Shown piece after piece: positions 52,916 through 62,209 of a stretch of DNA of 64,000 nt. Source of the stretch: DASYQD01 sp036005845. Lineage in GTDB: Bacteria > Acidobacteriota > Thermoanaerobaculia > Multivoradales > JAIOJS01. A model generated the notes under the pieces. The model made no database searches. It was given only the letters and a program-made list of their open reading frames with translations, and was not told where the DNA came from. Position 1 is the stretch's first letter; each line of letters starts with the position of its first letter. The position numbers and the translations under genes are program-made. The stretch spans positions 1 through 64,000 of the forward strand of contig DASYQD010000108.1 of NCBI GenBank assembly GCA_036005845.1, written 5' to 3'.

Positions 52916-53572
52916 ATGCGTCCGGCCGGCATCGTCTTTGACCTCGACGGCACGCTCGTCGATTCCCGGCTCGACCTCGCCGCGGGCATCAATGCGACGC
53001 GCGAACGGCTAGGTCTCGCGCCGCTGCCGATGGAGGCGATCGCCGCGATGGTGGGCGAGGGTGCGCGCACGTTGCTGCGTCGCGCGTTGCCCGATGCGAT
53101 CGACGGCGCGGCGTTCGACGAGGCGCTTTCGCTCTTCCTCGATCTCTACTATGACCGCTGCCTCGACTCGACGCGCGCCTACCCAGGAATCCCGGAGCTG
53201 CTGGCTGCGCTCTCACCGCATTTCCCGCTCGCCGTGCTCACCAACAAGCCGGAGCGGCACTCGCGCCGCATCCTCGACGGGCTTGGCCTCTCCAGCCGCT
53301 TCCAGTGGCTCGTCGGCGGCGACACTCTGGCGATGCGCAAGCCCGAGCCCGGCGGCCTGCTCCACATCGCGGCGCAGTGGGACACTTTACCGTCACAGCT
53401 CCTGCTCGTCGGCGACAGCGACATCGACGTGGCGACGGCCCGCGCCGCCGGCTCCGCGCTGGCCGTCGTCGCCTGGGGCTTCGGCGCGCTCGACCGCAGC
53501 GGCGCCGACGCGGCGAACGCCTGGCAGCTCGACTCGCCCGCCGACCTCCTCGCTCGCCTGCATTTGACCTGA
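52916..53572 (+). CDS. HAD-family phosphatase, phosphoglycolate phosphatase-like
   Basis: 218 aa. Motif I is IVFDLDGTLVDSR (nucleophile D and acid/base D). A cap domain spans about 20-85 (GLAPLPMEAIAAMVGEGARTLLRRAL is the Gph signature). Motif II is LAVLTNK, the motif III lysine is in AMRKPEPGG, and motif IV is LLVGDSDIDVATARAAG. Such enzymes hydrolyse 2-phosphoglycolate or similar small phosphates in the cytoplasm. It is divergent from asnB, about 100 nt from its leader; no direct link in function is evident. Confidence 0.93.
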   Translation: MRPAGIVFDLDGTLVDSRLDLAAGINATRERLGLAPLPMEAIAAMVGEGARTLLRRALPDAIDGAAFDEALSLFLDLYYDRCLDSTRAYPGIPELLAALSPHFPLAVLTNKPERHSRRILDGLGLSSRFQWLVGGDTLAMRKPEPGGLLHIAAQWDTLPSQLLLVGDSDIDVATARAAGSALAVVAWGFGALDRSGADAANAWQLDSPADLLARLHLT

Positions 53573-53725
53573 ACCTGGCGCGGTCCGCGCGTCACACACC
53601 AAGGCTCGTTTCCGCCGCGCCTGGCGTTAGGATGCCGAGAGATCTCGGCCGCCCTTTCACGGTTTCCACGCGTTCCGCCCACGGCCCGGCCGTGGCTCGA
53701 CAACATCGCGAGTGAGGAGGACCCC

Positions 53726-55549
53726 ATGACGGAGCGTCGTCCGCCCGAAGATCCCGCGCTGTCCGGACTCGAGCTTCGTTCCGATGCCGAAGCCGGCGAT
53801 CCCGCCGATCCTGCCACGCTGACGCGGCGCAACCTGCTGCGCTGGGGTGCCCTCGCCGGCGCTGCCGCGCCGCTTGCGGCGCTGCCCGGCGCCGCGCGCG
53901 CCGAGAGCGTTGCCGCCCCGGCCACGCAGCTCGAGGAGGCCACCATCGCCGGCCTGCAGGCGGCGATGACCGCGGGCGGCCTCAACTCCCAGACGCTCGT
54001 CGCCATGTACCTCGAGCGCATCGCCGCACTCGACGAGAACGGGCCGGCGGTCAACGCGGTGCTCGAGGTCAATCCCGACGCCAAGAAGATCGCCAAGGCG
54101 CTCGACAAGGAGCGCAAGGACGGCCACGTGCGCGGGCCGCTGCACGGCATCCCGATCATGCTCAAGGCCAACATCGACACCGCCGACCGCATGTCGACGA
54201 CCGCCGGCTCGCTGGCGCTCGTCGGCGATCCGCCGCACCAGGACGCCACGGTGGCGGCGCGGCTGCGTGCCGCCGGTGCCGTCATCCTCGGCAAGACCAA
54301 CCTTTCCGAGTGGGCGAACTTCCGCGGCTTCAACTCGACGAGCGGCTGGAGCGGCCAGGGCGGACAGACCCGCAACCCGTACGTGCTCGACCGCAACCCT
54401 TGCGGCAGCAGCTCGGGCTCGGCGGCGTCGGTGGCCGCGAACTTCACGGCCGCCGGCCTCGGCACGGAGACCGACGGCTCGATCGTCTGCCCGGCGACGA
54501 GCAACGGCGTCGTCGGCATCAAGCCCACGGTCGGGCTCACCAGCCGCGCCGGCGTCATTCCCATCTCCCACACGCAGGACACCGTCGGCCCGCACGCGCG
54601 TACGGTGGCCGATGCGGCGGCGGTGCTCTCGGCGCTCGTCGGCGTCGACCCGCGGGACCCGCAGACCGCCGCCAGCGCCGGCCACTTCTCGACCGACTAC
54701 ACGCAGTTCCTCGACCCCCACGGCCTCGACGGCGCCCGCATCGGCGTGCTGCGCGGCGGCGGCGTCACCGGCTACAGCCGCTCCACCGACGAGCTCTACG
54801 AGCAGGCGCTGCAGGCGATGGCGGATGCCGGCGCCATCCTCGTCGAGACCGAGATCCCCACCATCGACGAGCTCAACGCCGACTCGGCCGAGATCATCGT
54901 CTTGATCTACGAGTTCAAGCGCGACCTCAATGCCTATCTGGCGACGCGCACCGGCGTGCCGGTGCACACGATGGCCGACGTCATCGCTTTCAACAACGCG
55001 CACGCGAGCCAGGAGCTGCAGTACTTCGGGCAGGAATTCTTCGAGCTCGCCGAGCAGGAGATCTTCAGCCAGGAGGAGTACGAGGCGGCGCTCGAGCGCG
55101 GGCACCGGCTGGCCGGTCCCGAGGGCATCGACGCGGCGCTGGCGGCCGATCACCTCGACGCGCTGGTGGCGCCCACCGGCTCGCCGGCGTGGACCATCGA
55201 CCTCGTCAACGGCGACCACTTCTTGGGCGCCAGCTCCGGCGCCTCGGCGGTCGCGGGCTATCCGATCATCAACGTGCCGATGGGGTTCGCGTTCAACCTG
55301 CCGGTGGGGATCAGCTTCTTCGGCACGGCGTACAGCGAGCCGAAGCTGATCGAGCTCGCCTCCGGCTTCGAGGCGGCCACCCACGCGCGGCGGCCGCCGA
55401 CGTTCATCCCGACGCTGCCGCTGCCCAAGGGCGTGTCGGCGTTCGGCGGCAAAGCGCTGCAGCGCTTCCAGGCGACGAAGAGCACCATCCAGCGGCGCAT
55501 CGACGCCCTGCCGGCGGCGATGCGCAACCGACTGAAGAGCGTCCTCTAA
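53726..55549 (+). CDS. Tat-exported amidase (amidase signature family)
   Basis: 607 aa, with GTGAGGAGGACC ahead of the ATG. The Tat signal TRRNLLRWGALAGAAAPLAALPGAARA starts near residue 33, so folding precedes export. The amidase signature has the Ser-cisSer-Lys triad: Lys in IMLKANIDTADRMSTTAGS, cis-Ser in GSSSGSAASVAANF and the nucleophile Ser in GLGTETDGSIVCPA. The rest follows glutamyl-amidotransferase-like enzymes, but no GatB/C is present, so it probably hydrolyses an amide (drug, peptide or acylamide) in the periplasm. Convergent with msrA, sharing 4 nt at the stop. Confidence 0.92.
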   Translation: MTERRPPEDPALSGLELRSDAEAGDPADPATLTRRNLLRWGALAGAAAPLAALPGAARAESVAAPATQLEEATIAGLQAAMTAGGLNSQTLVAMYLERIAALDENGPAVNAVLEVNPDAKKIAKALDKERKDGHVRGPLHGIPIMLKANIDTADRMSTTAGSLALVGDPPHQDATVAARLRAAGAVILGKTNLSEWANFRGFNSTSGWSGQGGQTRNPYVLDRNPCGSSSGSAASVAANFTAAGLGTETDGSIVCPATSNGVVGIKPTVGLTSRAGVIPISHTQDTVGPHARTVADAAAVLSALVGVDPRDPQTAASAGHFSTDYTQFLDPHGLDGARIGVLRGGGVTGYSRSTDELYEQALQAMADAGAILVETEIPTIDELNADSAEIIVLIYEFKRDLNAYLATRTGVPVHTMADVIAFNNAHASQELQYFGQEFFELAEQEIFSQEEYEAALERGHRLAGPEGIDAALAADHLDALVAPTGSPAWTIDLVNGDHFLGASSGASAVAGYPIINVPMGFAFNLPVGISFFGTAYSEPKLIELASGFEAATHARRPPTFIPTLPLPKGVSAFGGKALQRFQATKSTIQRRIDALPAAMRNRLKSVL

Positions 55550-56316
55550 CGCGGGATCCGCGCCGCGAGCTCGGCGGCGGGCACGCCGAGCTCGCGGGCC
55601 GCGGCCTGCAGCGCTTCCGCGCCGGCGAAGCCGCCGGCGTAGGCGTTGAGATGCGCGGCGGCCGGAGAGGCGAGAAACGCTTCGCGGCCGCCGACGCGCG
55701 CGGCGAGCTGGCGCACGAGGTCAGGCGCCAGGCGCTGCAGGTTGGCCTTCTGGTTGACCGCCTCGGCAGGCCAGAAGTGGCCAACCGGCACGACGGCGGT
55801 CGATACGCGCTCGCCGGCGGCGCGCGCCACGGCGCGTCGCGACGCCAGCGCTTCGCGGCGCTGCGCATCGTCCGCATAGAGGGCTGCCTCGCGCGTGCGC
55901 GGTGGCCCCGGCAAGCCCACGGCGGGATGGGCCGCCCAGAACGCGGCGAGCAGTTGGCGGTACGACGTTCGCGCGGGGTCGTAGGCGACCTCCACCGACT
56001 CGCGGTGGTCGCCGGTGTGATGGTAGTCGGGTTTGTCGGTGGTGCCGCCGGCGTAGCCGACGCGCGTGGCCACCACTCCGGGGAGACTCCCGAACCGGGA
56101 GTCGGCGGCCCAGAATCAGCCGACGGCGAAAGTGGCGTGGGCGAGGCCTTCCGTGTCGACCGGCTCGGGCAGCGACGGTGCCACCGATGCAAGCGGCAAC
56201 GGCGCCGTCACCGGCGCGGCGAGACCGGCGCGCAGCCCGCCGGCGAGGGCGAGGAGGACGAGCAGGAGAGCGAGCAAATGAGGCGCGGCGCTGCGGCGAG
56301 CTGCTGAGTGCGTCAT
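55546..56316 (-). CDS. msrA: Secreted peptide-methionine (S)-S-oxide reductase, probable selenoprotein
   Basis: 256 residues if TGA at 56118-56116 is read through. The signal peptide (LLALLLVLLALAGGLRAGLA) is followed by LAHATFAVG-TGA-FWAADSRFGSLPGVVATRVGYAGG. In MsrA the invariant sequence is GCFW, so the TGA sits exactly on the catalytic Cys (residue 67). The downstream frame is intact MsrA (GDHRESVEVAYDPARTSYRQLLAAFW, NQKANLQ) with no Cys at all in the mature part. A SECIS-like hairpin starts 12 nt after the TGA. The likely product is selenocysteine-containing, reducing methionine-S-sulfoxide in periplasmic proteins. The alternative is a nonsense mutation. No sel genes lie in the window. 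Confidence 0.85.
56085..56118 (-). promoter_or_regulatory. Bacterial SECIS-like element and selenocysteine TGA in msrA
   Basis: TGA (56118-56116), then after 12 nt the perfect 7-bp stem GACUCCC / GGGAGUC (56103-56097 and 56091-56085) closed by the apical loop GGUUC (56096-56092). The GG sits 19 nt after the TGA; in E. coli fdhF it is about 18. GGU in the loop is the SelB-recognition feature. Confidence 0.8.
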
Positions 56317-56397
56317 GCCGTCGATACGGCCGCGCCGACCGCCCGGATCGGCGCTGCCGGCGCGGTCTCCTTGCAAGGTGGCGGCGCACCGTGCACA

Positions 56398-57306
56398 ATG
56401 TATGGGCAAACAACGGCAGCACAGAGAGATGCGCCTGACTCGCCGCGCGATCACCGGTTGAGCGATTCCCCGCACGCGACCACGGCGGTGGTGAGCGCCA
56501 AGGGCGGCGTGGGCAAGACGACGACCGCCGTCAACCTCGGCGCCGCGCTCGCCGTGCGCGGCCACACGGTGCTGGTCGTCGATCTCGACTGCCAGGCGTC
56601 GGCGTCGCTGTCGCTCGGCCTCAAGCGCCACCAGCTCGCGCCGTCCTCCGCCGACGTGCTGCTGCGCGGCGAGGCGGCGGGCGCCGCGGTGCGGCCGACG
56701 AAGCTGCCTGGGCTGTGGGTGCTTCCCGCGTCGGCGGACCTCGCCAGCGTCGAGGGCGACCTCGCCAACCTGCGCACCAAAGAACGCGGGCTGGCCCGCG
56801 CGCTCGAGCCGCTGCGCGAGCGCTTCGAGCACATCGTCATCGACTGCCCGCCGGGGATGGGCCTCCTGAGCCGCAACGCGCTGGTGGCGGCCGACTGCTA
56901 CCTCGTGCCGGTGGTGCCGCACTACCTGGCGGTCGAGGGGCTCGAGAACCTGATCCAGGCGGTGGCGCGGCTCGACTTCCGCGCCCAGACGCGGACACAG
57001 TTCCTGGGCGTCGTGCCGACGATGGTCGACCTGCGCCTCAAGACGGTGAAGCAGTACCTCGAGACGATCCGCGCCACCTTCGGCCAGTCGGTCTTCTGCG
57101 TCGAGGTGCGCACCAACGCGCGGCTGGCGGAGGCGCCGGCGCTCGGCGGGACCATCTTCGAGCATGACCCGGACTGCGTCGGCGCCGACTGTCACCGGCT
57201 GCTCGCCGAGGAGTTCCTGCTGCGGCTGCAGCAGACGCTCGGCATCGGCACGCCGGCGGTGGAGGCGGTCACCGCGGCCGACGGCAGCGCGGCTTTGCCG
57301 TTCTGA
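56398..57306 (+). CDS. ParA/MinD-family ATPase
   Basis: 302 aa from the ATG at 56398; a TTG at 56458 would be a shorter start and the exact one is uncertain because the divergent msrA start is only 82 bases away. The deviant Walker A (KGGVGKTTT, residues 35-43) with the leading Lys, A' motif VDLDCQASASLSLG and Walker B-like HIVIDCPPGMG define ParA/Soj-type ATPases. It moves or positions chromosome, plasmid or other cargo in the cytoplasm. No parB or parS is seen close by, so it may be an orphan acting on another cargo. Confidence 0.88.
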   Translation: MYGQTTAAQRDAPDSPRDHRLSDSPHATTAVVSAKGGVGKTTTAVNLGAALAVRGHTVLVVDLDCQASASLSLGLKRHQLAPSSADVLLRGEAAGAAVRPTKLPGLWVLPASADLASVEGDLANLRTKERGLARALEPLRERFEHIVIDCPPGMGLLSRNALVAADCYLVPVVPHYLAVEGLENLIQAVARLDFRAQTRTQFLGVVPTMVDLRLKTVKQYLETIRATFGQSVFCVEVRTNARLAEAPALGGTIFEHDPDCVGADCHRLLAEEFLLRLQQTLGIGTPAVEAVTAADGSAALPF

Positions 57307-57530
57307 GCGCTACGCGCGCCGCGGGGGCGGATGCGGAGCCCACGGTGCTGTCTGCTGGCACTGAGCGTGCTGCGGTCCGCGGCGTGCGGCTCGTGAATCC
57401 TGTCAGCGCCGACGCCATGCGCGTGGAGCGCGAAGCCACGCGCCTGCAGTGTGACGATACGACTGTGCAGCGTTGCAACACCGGCATGCGGCGCGACGTG
57501 ACCGGTCCTCGGTGCCACGTTGGCTTCGGC

Positions 57531-59417
57531 ATGCGCCGCCTGTACCGGCTCGCATCGGCGCTGCCCTTGGCGCTGCTCGCCGCCTGCGGAGGCAGTAGTC
57601 GGCAGTCGGCGCCGCCGCCCGCGGTCGATCTGCTGCGGCAGGCGCAGCCGGCGAGCGAGATCGTCGAGCCGGCGCAGCTCCAGCGTCACGTGCAGGAGCT
57701 GCTCGCCGCCAAAGATCCGCGGTTGTACCTCGCCGGCGAGTTGCAGCGGCTCGGCCTCGTGCCCGGCGGCGCCAAGGGGGGCTGGGAGCAGCCGTTCGAG
57801 AACCGCCGCCGCGTCGCACGCTCGTCGGCGTGGGTGCTGGCGCGCGGCGACGGGCGGGCGACCCTGGGCACCAACGACGTGGTGGCCGCGCTCGGCGGGC
57901 GCGCCGCTGGCGTGCGGCTGCGCGGCCTGCAGGCGGTGTTCGTAGCGCCGACGCTGGCGGTGCGCGCGGGCGCGCTGGCGTCGAAGGTCGTCGTCGTGCT
58001 CGCTCCCGTCGCGGCGCCGCTGTCGAGCGCGCCGGTGACGCCCATGTCCGGAGTGGCGGCGGCAGCTACGCCACCACCGGCCGCACCATCGCCGCTGCCC
58101 GACCTCCTGCGGCGCGCGGCGGCGGCGGGCGCTCACGCCGTGGTGGTGCTGCCGCGGCCCGGCGTTCCGTCCGTTCTGCCCACGCCTTCGCGCGCCGCGG
58201 AGCTCGCGGCCGGCAGCGGCGTGCCGGTCGTGGCGTGGCTCGACGACACGGCGGCGCAGGCGCTGCTGCACATCGGCCTCGACGTCTCGCTCGAGGCGAT
58301 GCCGCGGCTCGAGTGGCGGCTCGACCTGCAGCCGTTGGCGCTCGGCACCGTGCACGCGGAGGTGCGCACGGAGGTGGACCGCGAGCGGCACCGCAACATC
58401 GTCGCGCTGCTGCCCGGCCGCGGCGAAAGTACGGAAGCGGTGGCCGTCATAGCGACGCTGCCTGGCAGCACGCCGCGAGCCGCAGCGGCCGCCGGCGAAC
58501 CGGACGCCGGCGCGCCGGTCGCTGACACGCGAACTGAAGCGGCGGCGGCCGTCGAGCTGCTCGCGGTGGCGACGGCCTTCCAGGCGCTCTCCGACCCGCC
58601 GCGGCGGACGGTGGTGTTCGCGCTCACCGATCCCGGCAGCGACGGTCTGGCGGGCGCCCGCCAGCTGCTCGCCGACCCGCGCCTGCAGCCGCCGCGGCTC
58701 GCGGCCGCGCTGGTGCTCGCCGCCGCGAACCTCGGACCGCCGACGCAGGACGTCAGCTTCGTCGGCGCCCGCGCCTCGCCGCTGTACGGCATGACGGCGC
58801 GGCTGGCGGCGCTGCAGGGCCGGCGCATCGTCGGCGACACGGCGCCGCAGCTCGGCCGCATCTGGCACTCGCCGGCGTGGGCGCTCCTCCAGGCCCGCGT
58901 GCCCGTGGCACTGTTCGAGCCCGGCGTCGTCGCGCGGCCGGGTCCGTCGTTCCCCGAGGCTGGCGCAGTGGTTCCCGTCGCCGACGTCGGCGCGCAGCCC
59001 TTCGCCGGCATGCTGGAGGATGCGCGGCTGGCGTTCCGCGTCGCGCTCGAGCTCGCCGAGGGCGGGCGGCCGCCGCGCGTCGATCCCGCCAAGGTGGAAA
59101 CGGTGCTGCGCCAGCCTGTCTTCGTCGCGCCGCCGGTGATGATTCCCGCGCGGCCACGCTCGCGGCAGATCGCCGCCGCGGCGCCGGACATCGAGGGCGG
59201 CGCTGGCGTGTCGCTGCCCACGACGGGTGGCGAGCCGGCAGCCGCGCAGCCGCCGGGCCCGCGGCCGCCTGGACTGTCGAGCGTGCCCGAGTTCGTGGCG
59301 CCGCCGCCCTCGGGCACGGCCCCGCCGGAACCCATGGCGTCGCCCCCATCGCCGCCGCAAAACGAGCGGCTGTCGCAGCCCGCGCCGACGGCGACGCCGC
59401 CGCAGCGGAGAGGCTAG
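57531..59417 (+). CDS. Lipoprotein with degenerate M28-like peptidase domain
   Basis: 628 aa from the ATG at 57531. The lipobox LLAAC follows the signal peptide (LYRLASALPLALLAACGG). The body is like the M28 fold: ELQRLGLVPGG, a PA-like insert and RHRNIVALLPGRGESTEAVAVIATLPGS. But the position of the usual AHYD zinc motif is ATLPG, and the EE of FVAFGAEE-type motif is FALTDPGSDGLAGARQLL. The zinc ligands and catalytic Glu are therefore missing and it is probably an inactive relative. The Pro-rich tail is about 60 residues. The 200 bases before it (57307-57530) contain nothing I can identify. Confidence 0.7.
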   Translation: MRRLYRLASALPLALLAACGGSSRQSAPPPAVDLLRQAQPASEIVEPAQLQRHVQELLAAKDPRLYLAGELQRLGLVPGGAKGGWEQPFENRRRVARSSAWVLARGDGRATLGTNDVVAALGGRAAGVRLRGLQAVFVAPTLAVRAGALASKVVVVLAPVAAPLSSAPVTPMSGVAAAATPPPAAPSPLPDLLRRAAAAGAHAVVVLPRPGVPSVLPTPSRAAELAAGSGVPVVAWLDDTAAQALLHIGLDVSLEAMPRLEWRLDLQPLALGTVHAEVRTEVDRERHRNIVALLPGRGESTEAVAVIATLPGSTPRAAAAAGEPDAGAPVADTRTEAAAAVELLAVATAFQALSDPPRRTVVFALTDPGSDGLAGARQLLADPRLQPPRLAAALVLAAANLGPPTQDVSFVGARASPLYGMTARLAALQGRRIVGDTAPQLGRIWHSPAWALLQARVPVALFEPGVVARPGPSFPEAGAVVPVADVGAQPFAGMLEDARLAFRVALELAEGGRPPRVDPAKVETVLRQPVFVAPPVMIPARPRSRQIAAAAPDIEGGAGVSLPTTGGEPAAAQPPGPRPPGLSSVPEFVAPPPSGTAPPEPMASPPSPPQNERLSQPAPTATPPQRRG

Positions 59418-60718
59418 CCCGGCGTTACGCCCGCGGGCAGCAGCCGCCGCGTCGCCACGAAGGTTGGCAGCGCGAGCGCCGACATCGCCGCGAGCACGAG
59501 GAACGCCGGCCCAAGCCCGATGCGATCGCCCAGCGCGCCGACGAGGAGCGACCCGGTGCCGATCGCGGTGTCGAAGGCGAGCAGCACGCTGCCGAAAGTG
59601 GCGGCGCGCTGGCGCGGATCGGTGCGCGCCAGCACCCAGGTCATGAAGGTGGGGTAGGCATTGCCGAAGCCGGTGGCGAAGACGATCCCCGCCACGACGA
59701 GCATCGCGCGCGAGTGCGCCAGCCCGAGCAGCGCAAGTCCCGGCGGCACCAGCACCAGGCTGACGAGCAGCAGCAGCATCGGCTTCTCGTAGCGGTCGGC
59801 GAGCCGCGGCAGCACGATGCGCGTCGCGAGCACCGTCAGTGCGAAGACGGTGAAGAAGAGCGAGCGCGGCGCGATGTGCCGCTCGGCGGCGAGCAGCGCC
59901 GCGTAGCTGGTGATGCCGCCGTAGGGCAGCGCGACGAGGAAGAGCCCGCTAGCGCTCGCCACCACGCGCCAGCTCAGCGCCTCCGTCAAGCGTGGAAGGC
60001 GCGGCGACGGCGGCGCAGACGCCGACACGACATCGCCGCTGTCGTCGACCGCGGCGTGATGCGCGCCGGAGCGGTTTCGCACTTCGTCGGTCGGCCGCGC
60101 CGCCTCGCGCACCTGCGTGGCCATGGCGAGCAGCGCCAATGCCATCACCGCCAGCTCGATCATCAGCACGAGCCAGCCGTGGTGGTAGACGGCGAGCCCG
60201 ATCGCCGGCGCCACCGCCACGGCCGCGGTCGCCGACATCCCGTAGTAGCCGATCCCCTCGGTGCGCCGCGCCACCGGAATGACGTCGGCGATGAGCGCGC
60301 CGGTGGCCGACAGCATCCCCGACCAGAAGAAGCCGTGCAGGCAGGCCACCGCGAGCAGCAGCGGCAGCGGCCGCACGATGCCGTAGAGAAGGCTGAACAG
60401 CGCGAATGCGCCCGCGGCGAGCACCAGCATCCGCCGCCGTCCGAAGCGGTCGGCCAGCGCGCCGGTGAACGGCGCCGAGAGCGCGCTCGCCCAGGTATAG
60501 ACGGTGAGGAAGAGCCCGGCGTCGGCGCGGCTGCTGCCGAGGTCGATGAGGCGAAAGGGCATGCTCGGGAAGAGCTGGAACGCGGCGAGGAAGGCGAGGA
60601 ACGCGAAGAGGCACAGCCGCAGGAACGGCCAGGTGAGCAAGGGCTCCGCTGTCGCCGCGGATGACGGCATCGGCACGCGGGTAGCCGGTGCGGCGGACGT
60701 GGCGGCAGGTCGGCTCAT
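59414..60718 (-). CDS. Major facilitator superfamily transporter
   Basis: 434 aa with about 12 hydrophobic helices. The MFS signature between helices 2 and 3 is GALADRFGRRRMLVLAAG (motif A). Further helices include GFFWSGMLSATGALIADVIPVARRTEGIGYYGMSAT and the second-half LPRLADRYEKPMLLL. It resembles drug/sugar efflux-type permeases; the substrate is unknown. The stop overlaps that of the upstream lipoprotein gene by 4 nt (convergent). It is divergent from the reductase, 12 nt apart at the start codons, so the two share a promoter region. Confidence 0.88.
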   Translation of the reverse strand: MSRPAATSAAPATRVPMPSSAATAEPLLTWPFLRLCLFAFLAFLAAFQLFPSMPFRLIDLGSSRADAGLFLTVYTWASALSAPFTGALADRFGRRRMLVLAAGAFALFSLLYGIVRPLPLLLAVACLHGFFWSGMLSATGALIADVIPVARRTEGIGYYGMSATAAVAVAPAIGLAVYHHGWLVLMIELAVMALALLAMATQVREAARPTDEVRNRSGAHHAAVDDSGDVVSASAPPSPRLPRLTEALSWRVVASASGLFLVALPYGGITSYAALLAAERHIAPRSLFFTVFALTVLATRIVLPRLADRYEKPMLLLLVSLVLVPPGLALLGLAHSRAMLVVAGIVFATGFGNAYPTFMTWVLARTDPRQRAATFGSVLLAFDTAIGTGSLLVGALGDRIGLGPAFLVLAAMSALALPTFVATRRLLPAGVTPG

Positions 60719-60730
60719 CGCGAGAGGTGC

Positions 60731-62197
60731 ATGCTAACGTCCGCGCCCACCGTCATGAGTACCGTCGGGACTTCGGAAAGACCCGGGACCGCCGAGCAAC
60801 CCCTGCGCGTCGCCGTCGTCGGCAGCGGTCCGTCCGGGATGTACGCCGTCGCCGCGCTGCTCGCGGAGCCGGGCCTCCACGTCACCGTCGACATCTTCGA
60901 TCGCCTCCCCGCGCCGTTCGGCCTCGTGCGCTACGGCGTCGCGCCGGACCACCAGAAGATCAAGAGCGTCAACCGCGTCTTCGACAAGACGGCGCAGGAC
61001 AAGCGCGTGCGCTTCTTCGGCAACGTGCAGCTCGGCCGCGACCTCGACCGCGCCGACCTGCTGCGCCACTACCACCAGGTCGTCTACGCCGTGGGCGCGC
61101 AGGCCGACCGCTCGATGGCCGTGCCCGGCGAAGAGCTCGCGGGCAGCTACTCGTCGACCGAGTTCGTCGCCTGGTACAACTGCCACCCCGACCTCGCCGA
61201 CGCGCGCTTCGAGCTCGGCCACGAGAGCGCCGCCGTCGTCGGCATCGGCAACGTGGCGATGGACGTGGCGCGCATCCTCGCCACGCGCGCCGAGGAGCTG
61301 CAGAAGACCGACATCGGCGACCACGCGCTCGAGCACCTGCGCGGCTCCGGAATTCGCGAGATCTGGGTGCTCGCGCGCCGCGGGCCGGTGCAGGCGAAGT
61401 GCTCGCCGCCCGAGCTCAAGGAGCTGTCGGAGCTCGAAGGCGTGCAGGTGGTCGTCGAGCCCGGGGAGCTCGAGATCGATCCCGCCAGCGCCGAAGAGCT
61501 GGCCGGCGACCGCGCGGCGCAGAAGAACCTGGAGATCTTCCGCGGGTTGGCGCAGGTGCCGGTGGACGCGTCGAAGGTGCAGATCCGCTTTCGCTTCTGC
61601 GTCTCACCGGTCGAAGTGCTGGGCCGCGACGGCAAGGTCGCCGGCATTCGCCTCGAGCGCACCCGCCTCGAAAGTGACGGCCGCGGCGGCACGAAGGCGA
61701 TCGGCACCGGCGAGTTCGAAGAGCTGCCGGCGACGATGGTCATCCGCGCCATCGGCTACAAGTCGCTGCCGCTGGTCGACCTGCCCTACGACGCGCGCGC
61801 CGGCCTCGTCCCCAACCGCGAGGGCCGCGTCGTCGACGCCAAAGGCGAGCCGCTCCCCGGCGAGTACGTCGTCGGCTGGGTCAAGCGTGGCCCGACCGGC
61901 CTCATCGGCAGCAACAAGCCCGACGCCGCCGAGACGGTGCAGGTGATGCTCGCCGACCTGCCCAAGACCCAGGCGCTGTCCGCCGAGGCCGCCGACCTTG
62001 CCGCCGTGCCCACGCTTCTCGCCGCCCGCGGCGCCCGCGCCGTGGACTACGAAGAATGGCGCCGCCTCGACGCCCGCGAAGTGGAACGCGGCAAGCCCCA
62101 CGGCCGCCCGCGCGTCAAGTTCCTGCGGCTCGAAGAGATGCTGTCCGAGCTCGGCCTCGACCCCGCGTCCGTTGCTGCCGCGGTGGATGCCGAATAG
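60731..62197 (+). CDS. FAD-dependent ferredoxin-NADP reductase, FprA/adrenodoxin-reductase type
   Basis: 488 aa. The FAD-binding Rossmann motif is VAVVGSGPSGMYAV near residue 30, then DIFDRLPAPFGLVRYGVAPDHQKIKSV, the adrenodoxin-reductase signature. The NADPH-binding GXGXXAXD is VVGIGNVAMDVARIL, followed by RRGPVQAKCSPPELKEL and the C-terminal FAD/quinone segment GWVKRGPTGLIGSNKPDA. Transfers electrons between NADPH and a ferredoxin in the cytoplasm. An alternative start is the ATG at 60755. Ferredoxin itself is not in the window. Confidence 0.92.
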   Translation: MLTSAPTVMSTVGTSERPGTAEQPLRVAVVGSGPSGMYAVAALLAEPGLHVTVDIFDRLPAPFGLVRYGVAPDHQKIKSVNRVFDKTAQDKRVRFFGNVQLGRDLDRADLLRHYHQVVYAVGAQADRSMAVPGEELAGSYSSTEFVAWYNCHPDLADARFELGHESAAVVGIGNVAMDVARILATRAEELQKTDIGDHALEHLRGSGIREIWVLARRGPVQAKCSPPELKELSELEGVQVVVEPGELEIDPASAEELAGDRAAQKNLEIFRGLAQVPVDASKVQIRFRFCVSPVEVLGRDGKVAGIRLERTRLESDGRGGTKAIGTGEFEELPATMVIRAIGYKSLPLVDLPYDARAGLVPNREGRVVDAKGEPLPGEYVVGWVKRGPTGLIGSNKPDAAETVQVMLADLPKTQALSAEAADLAAVPTLLAARGARAVDYEEWRRLDAREVERGKPHGRPRVKFLRLEEMLSELGLDPASVAAAVDAE

Positions 62198-62209
62198 CTG
62201 GCCCGGTAG

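Noticed and set aside
56116..56118. TGA in msrA as a plain nonsense mutation
   Set aside because: The TGA falls exactly on the catalytic Cys. The rest of the gene is intact and a SECIS-like hairpin with GGU loop sits at the right distance. A nonsense mutation remains the fallback if no sel genes are present.
56116..57195. 359-codon minus-strand frame ending at the MsrA TGA
   Set aside because: Its first 293 codons are antisense to parA. Only the last part from 56316 belongs to msrA.
57307..57530. tRNA or small RNA gene between parA and the M28-like lipoprotein
   Set aside because: No T-loop-like sequence or acceptor stem could be read, and no terminator follows.
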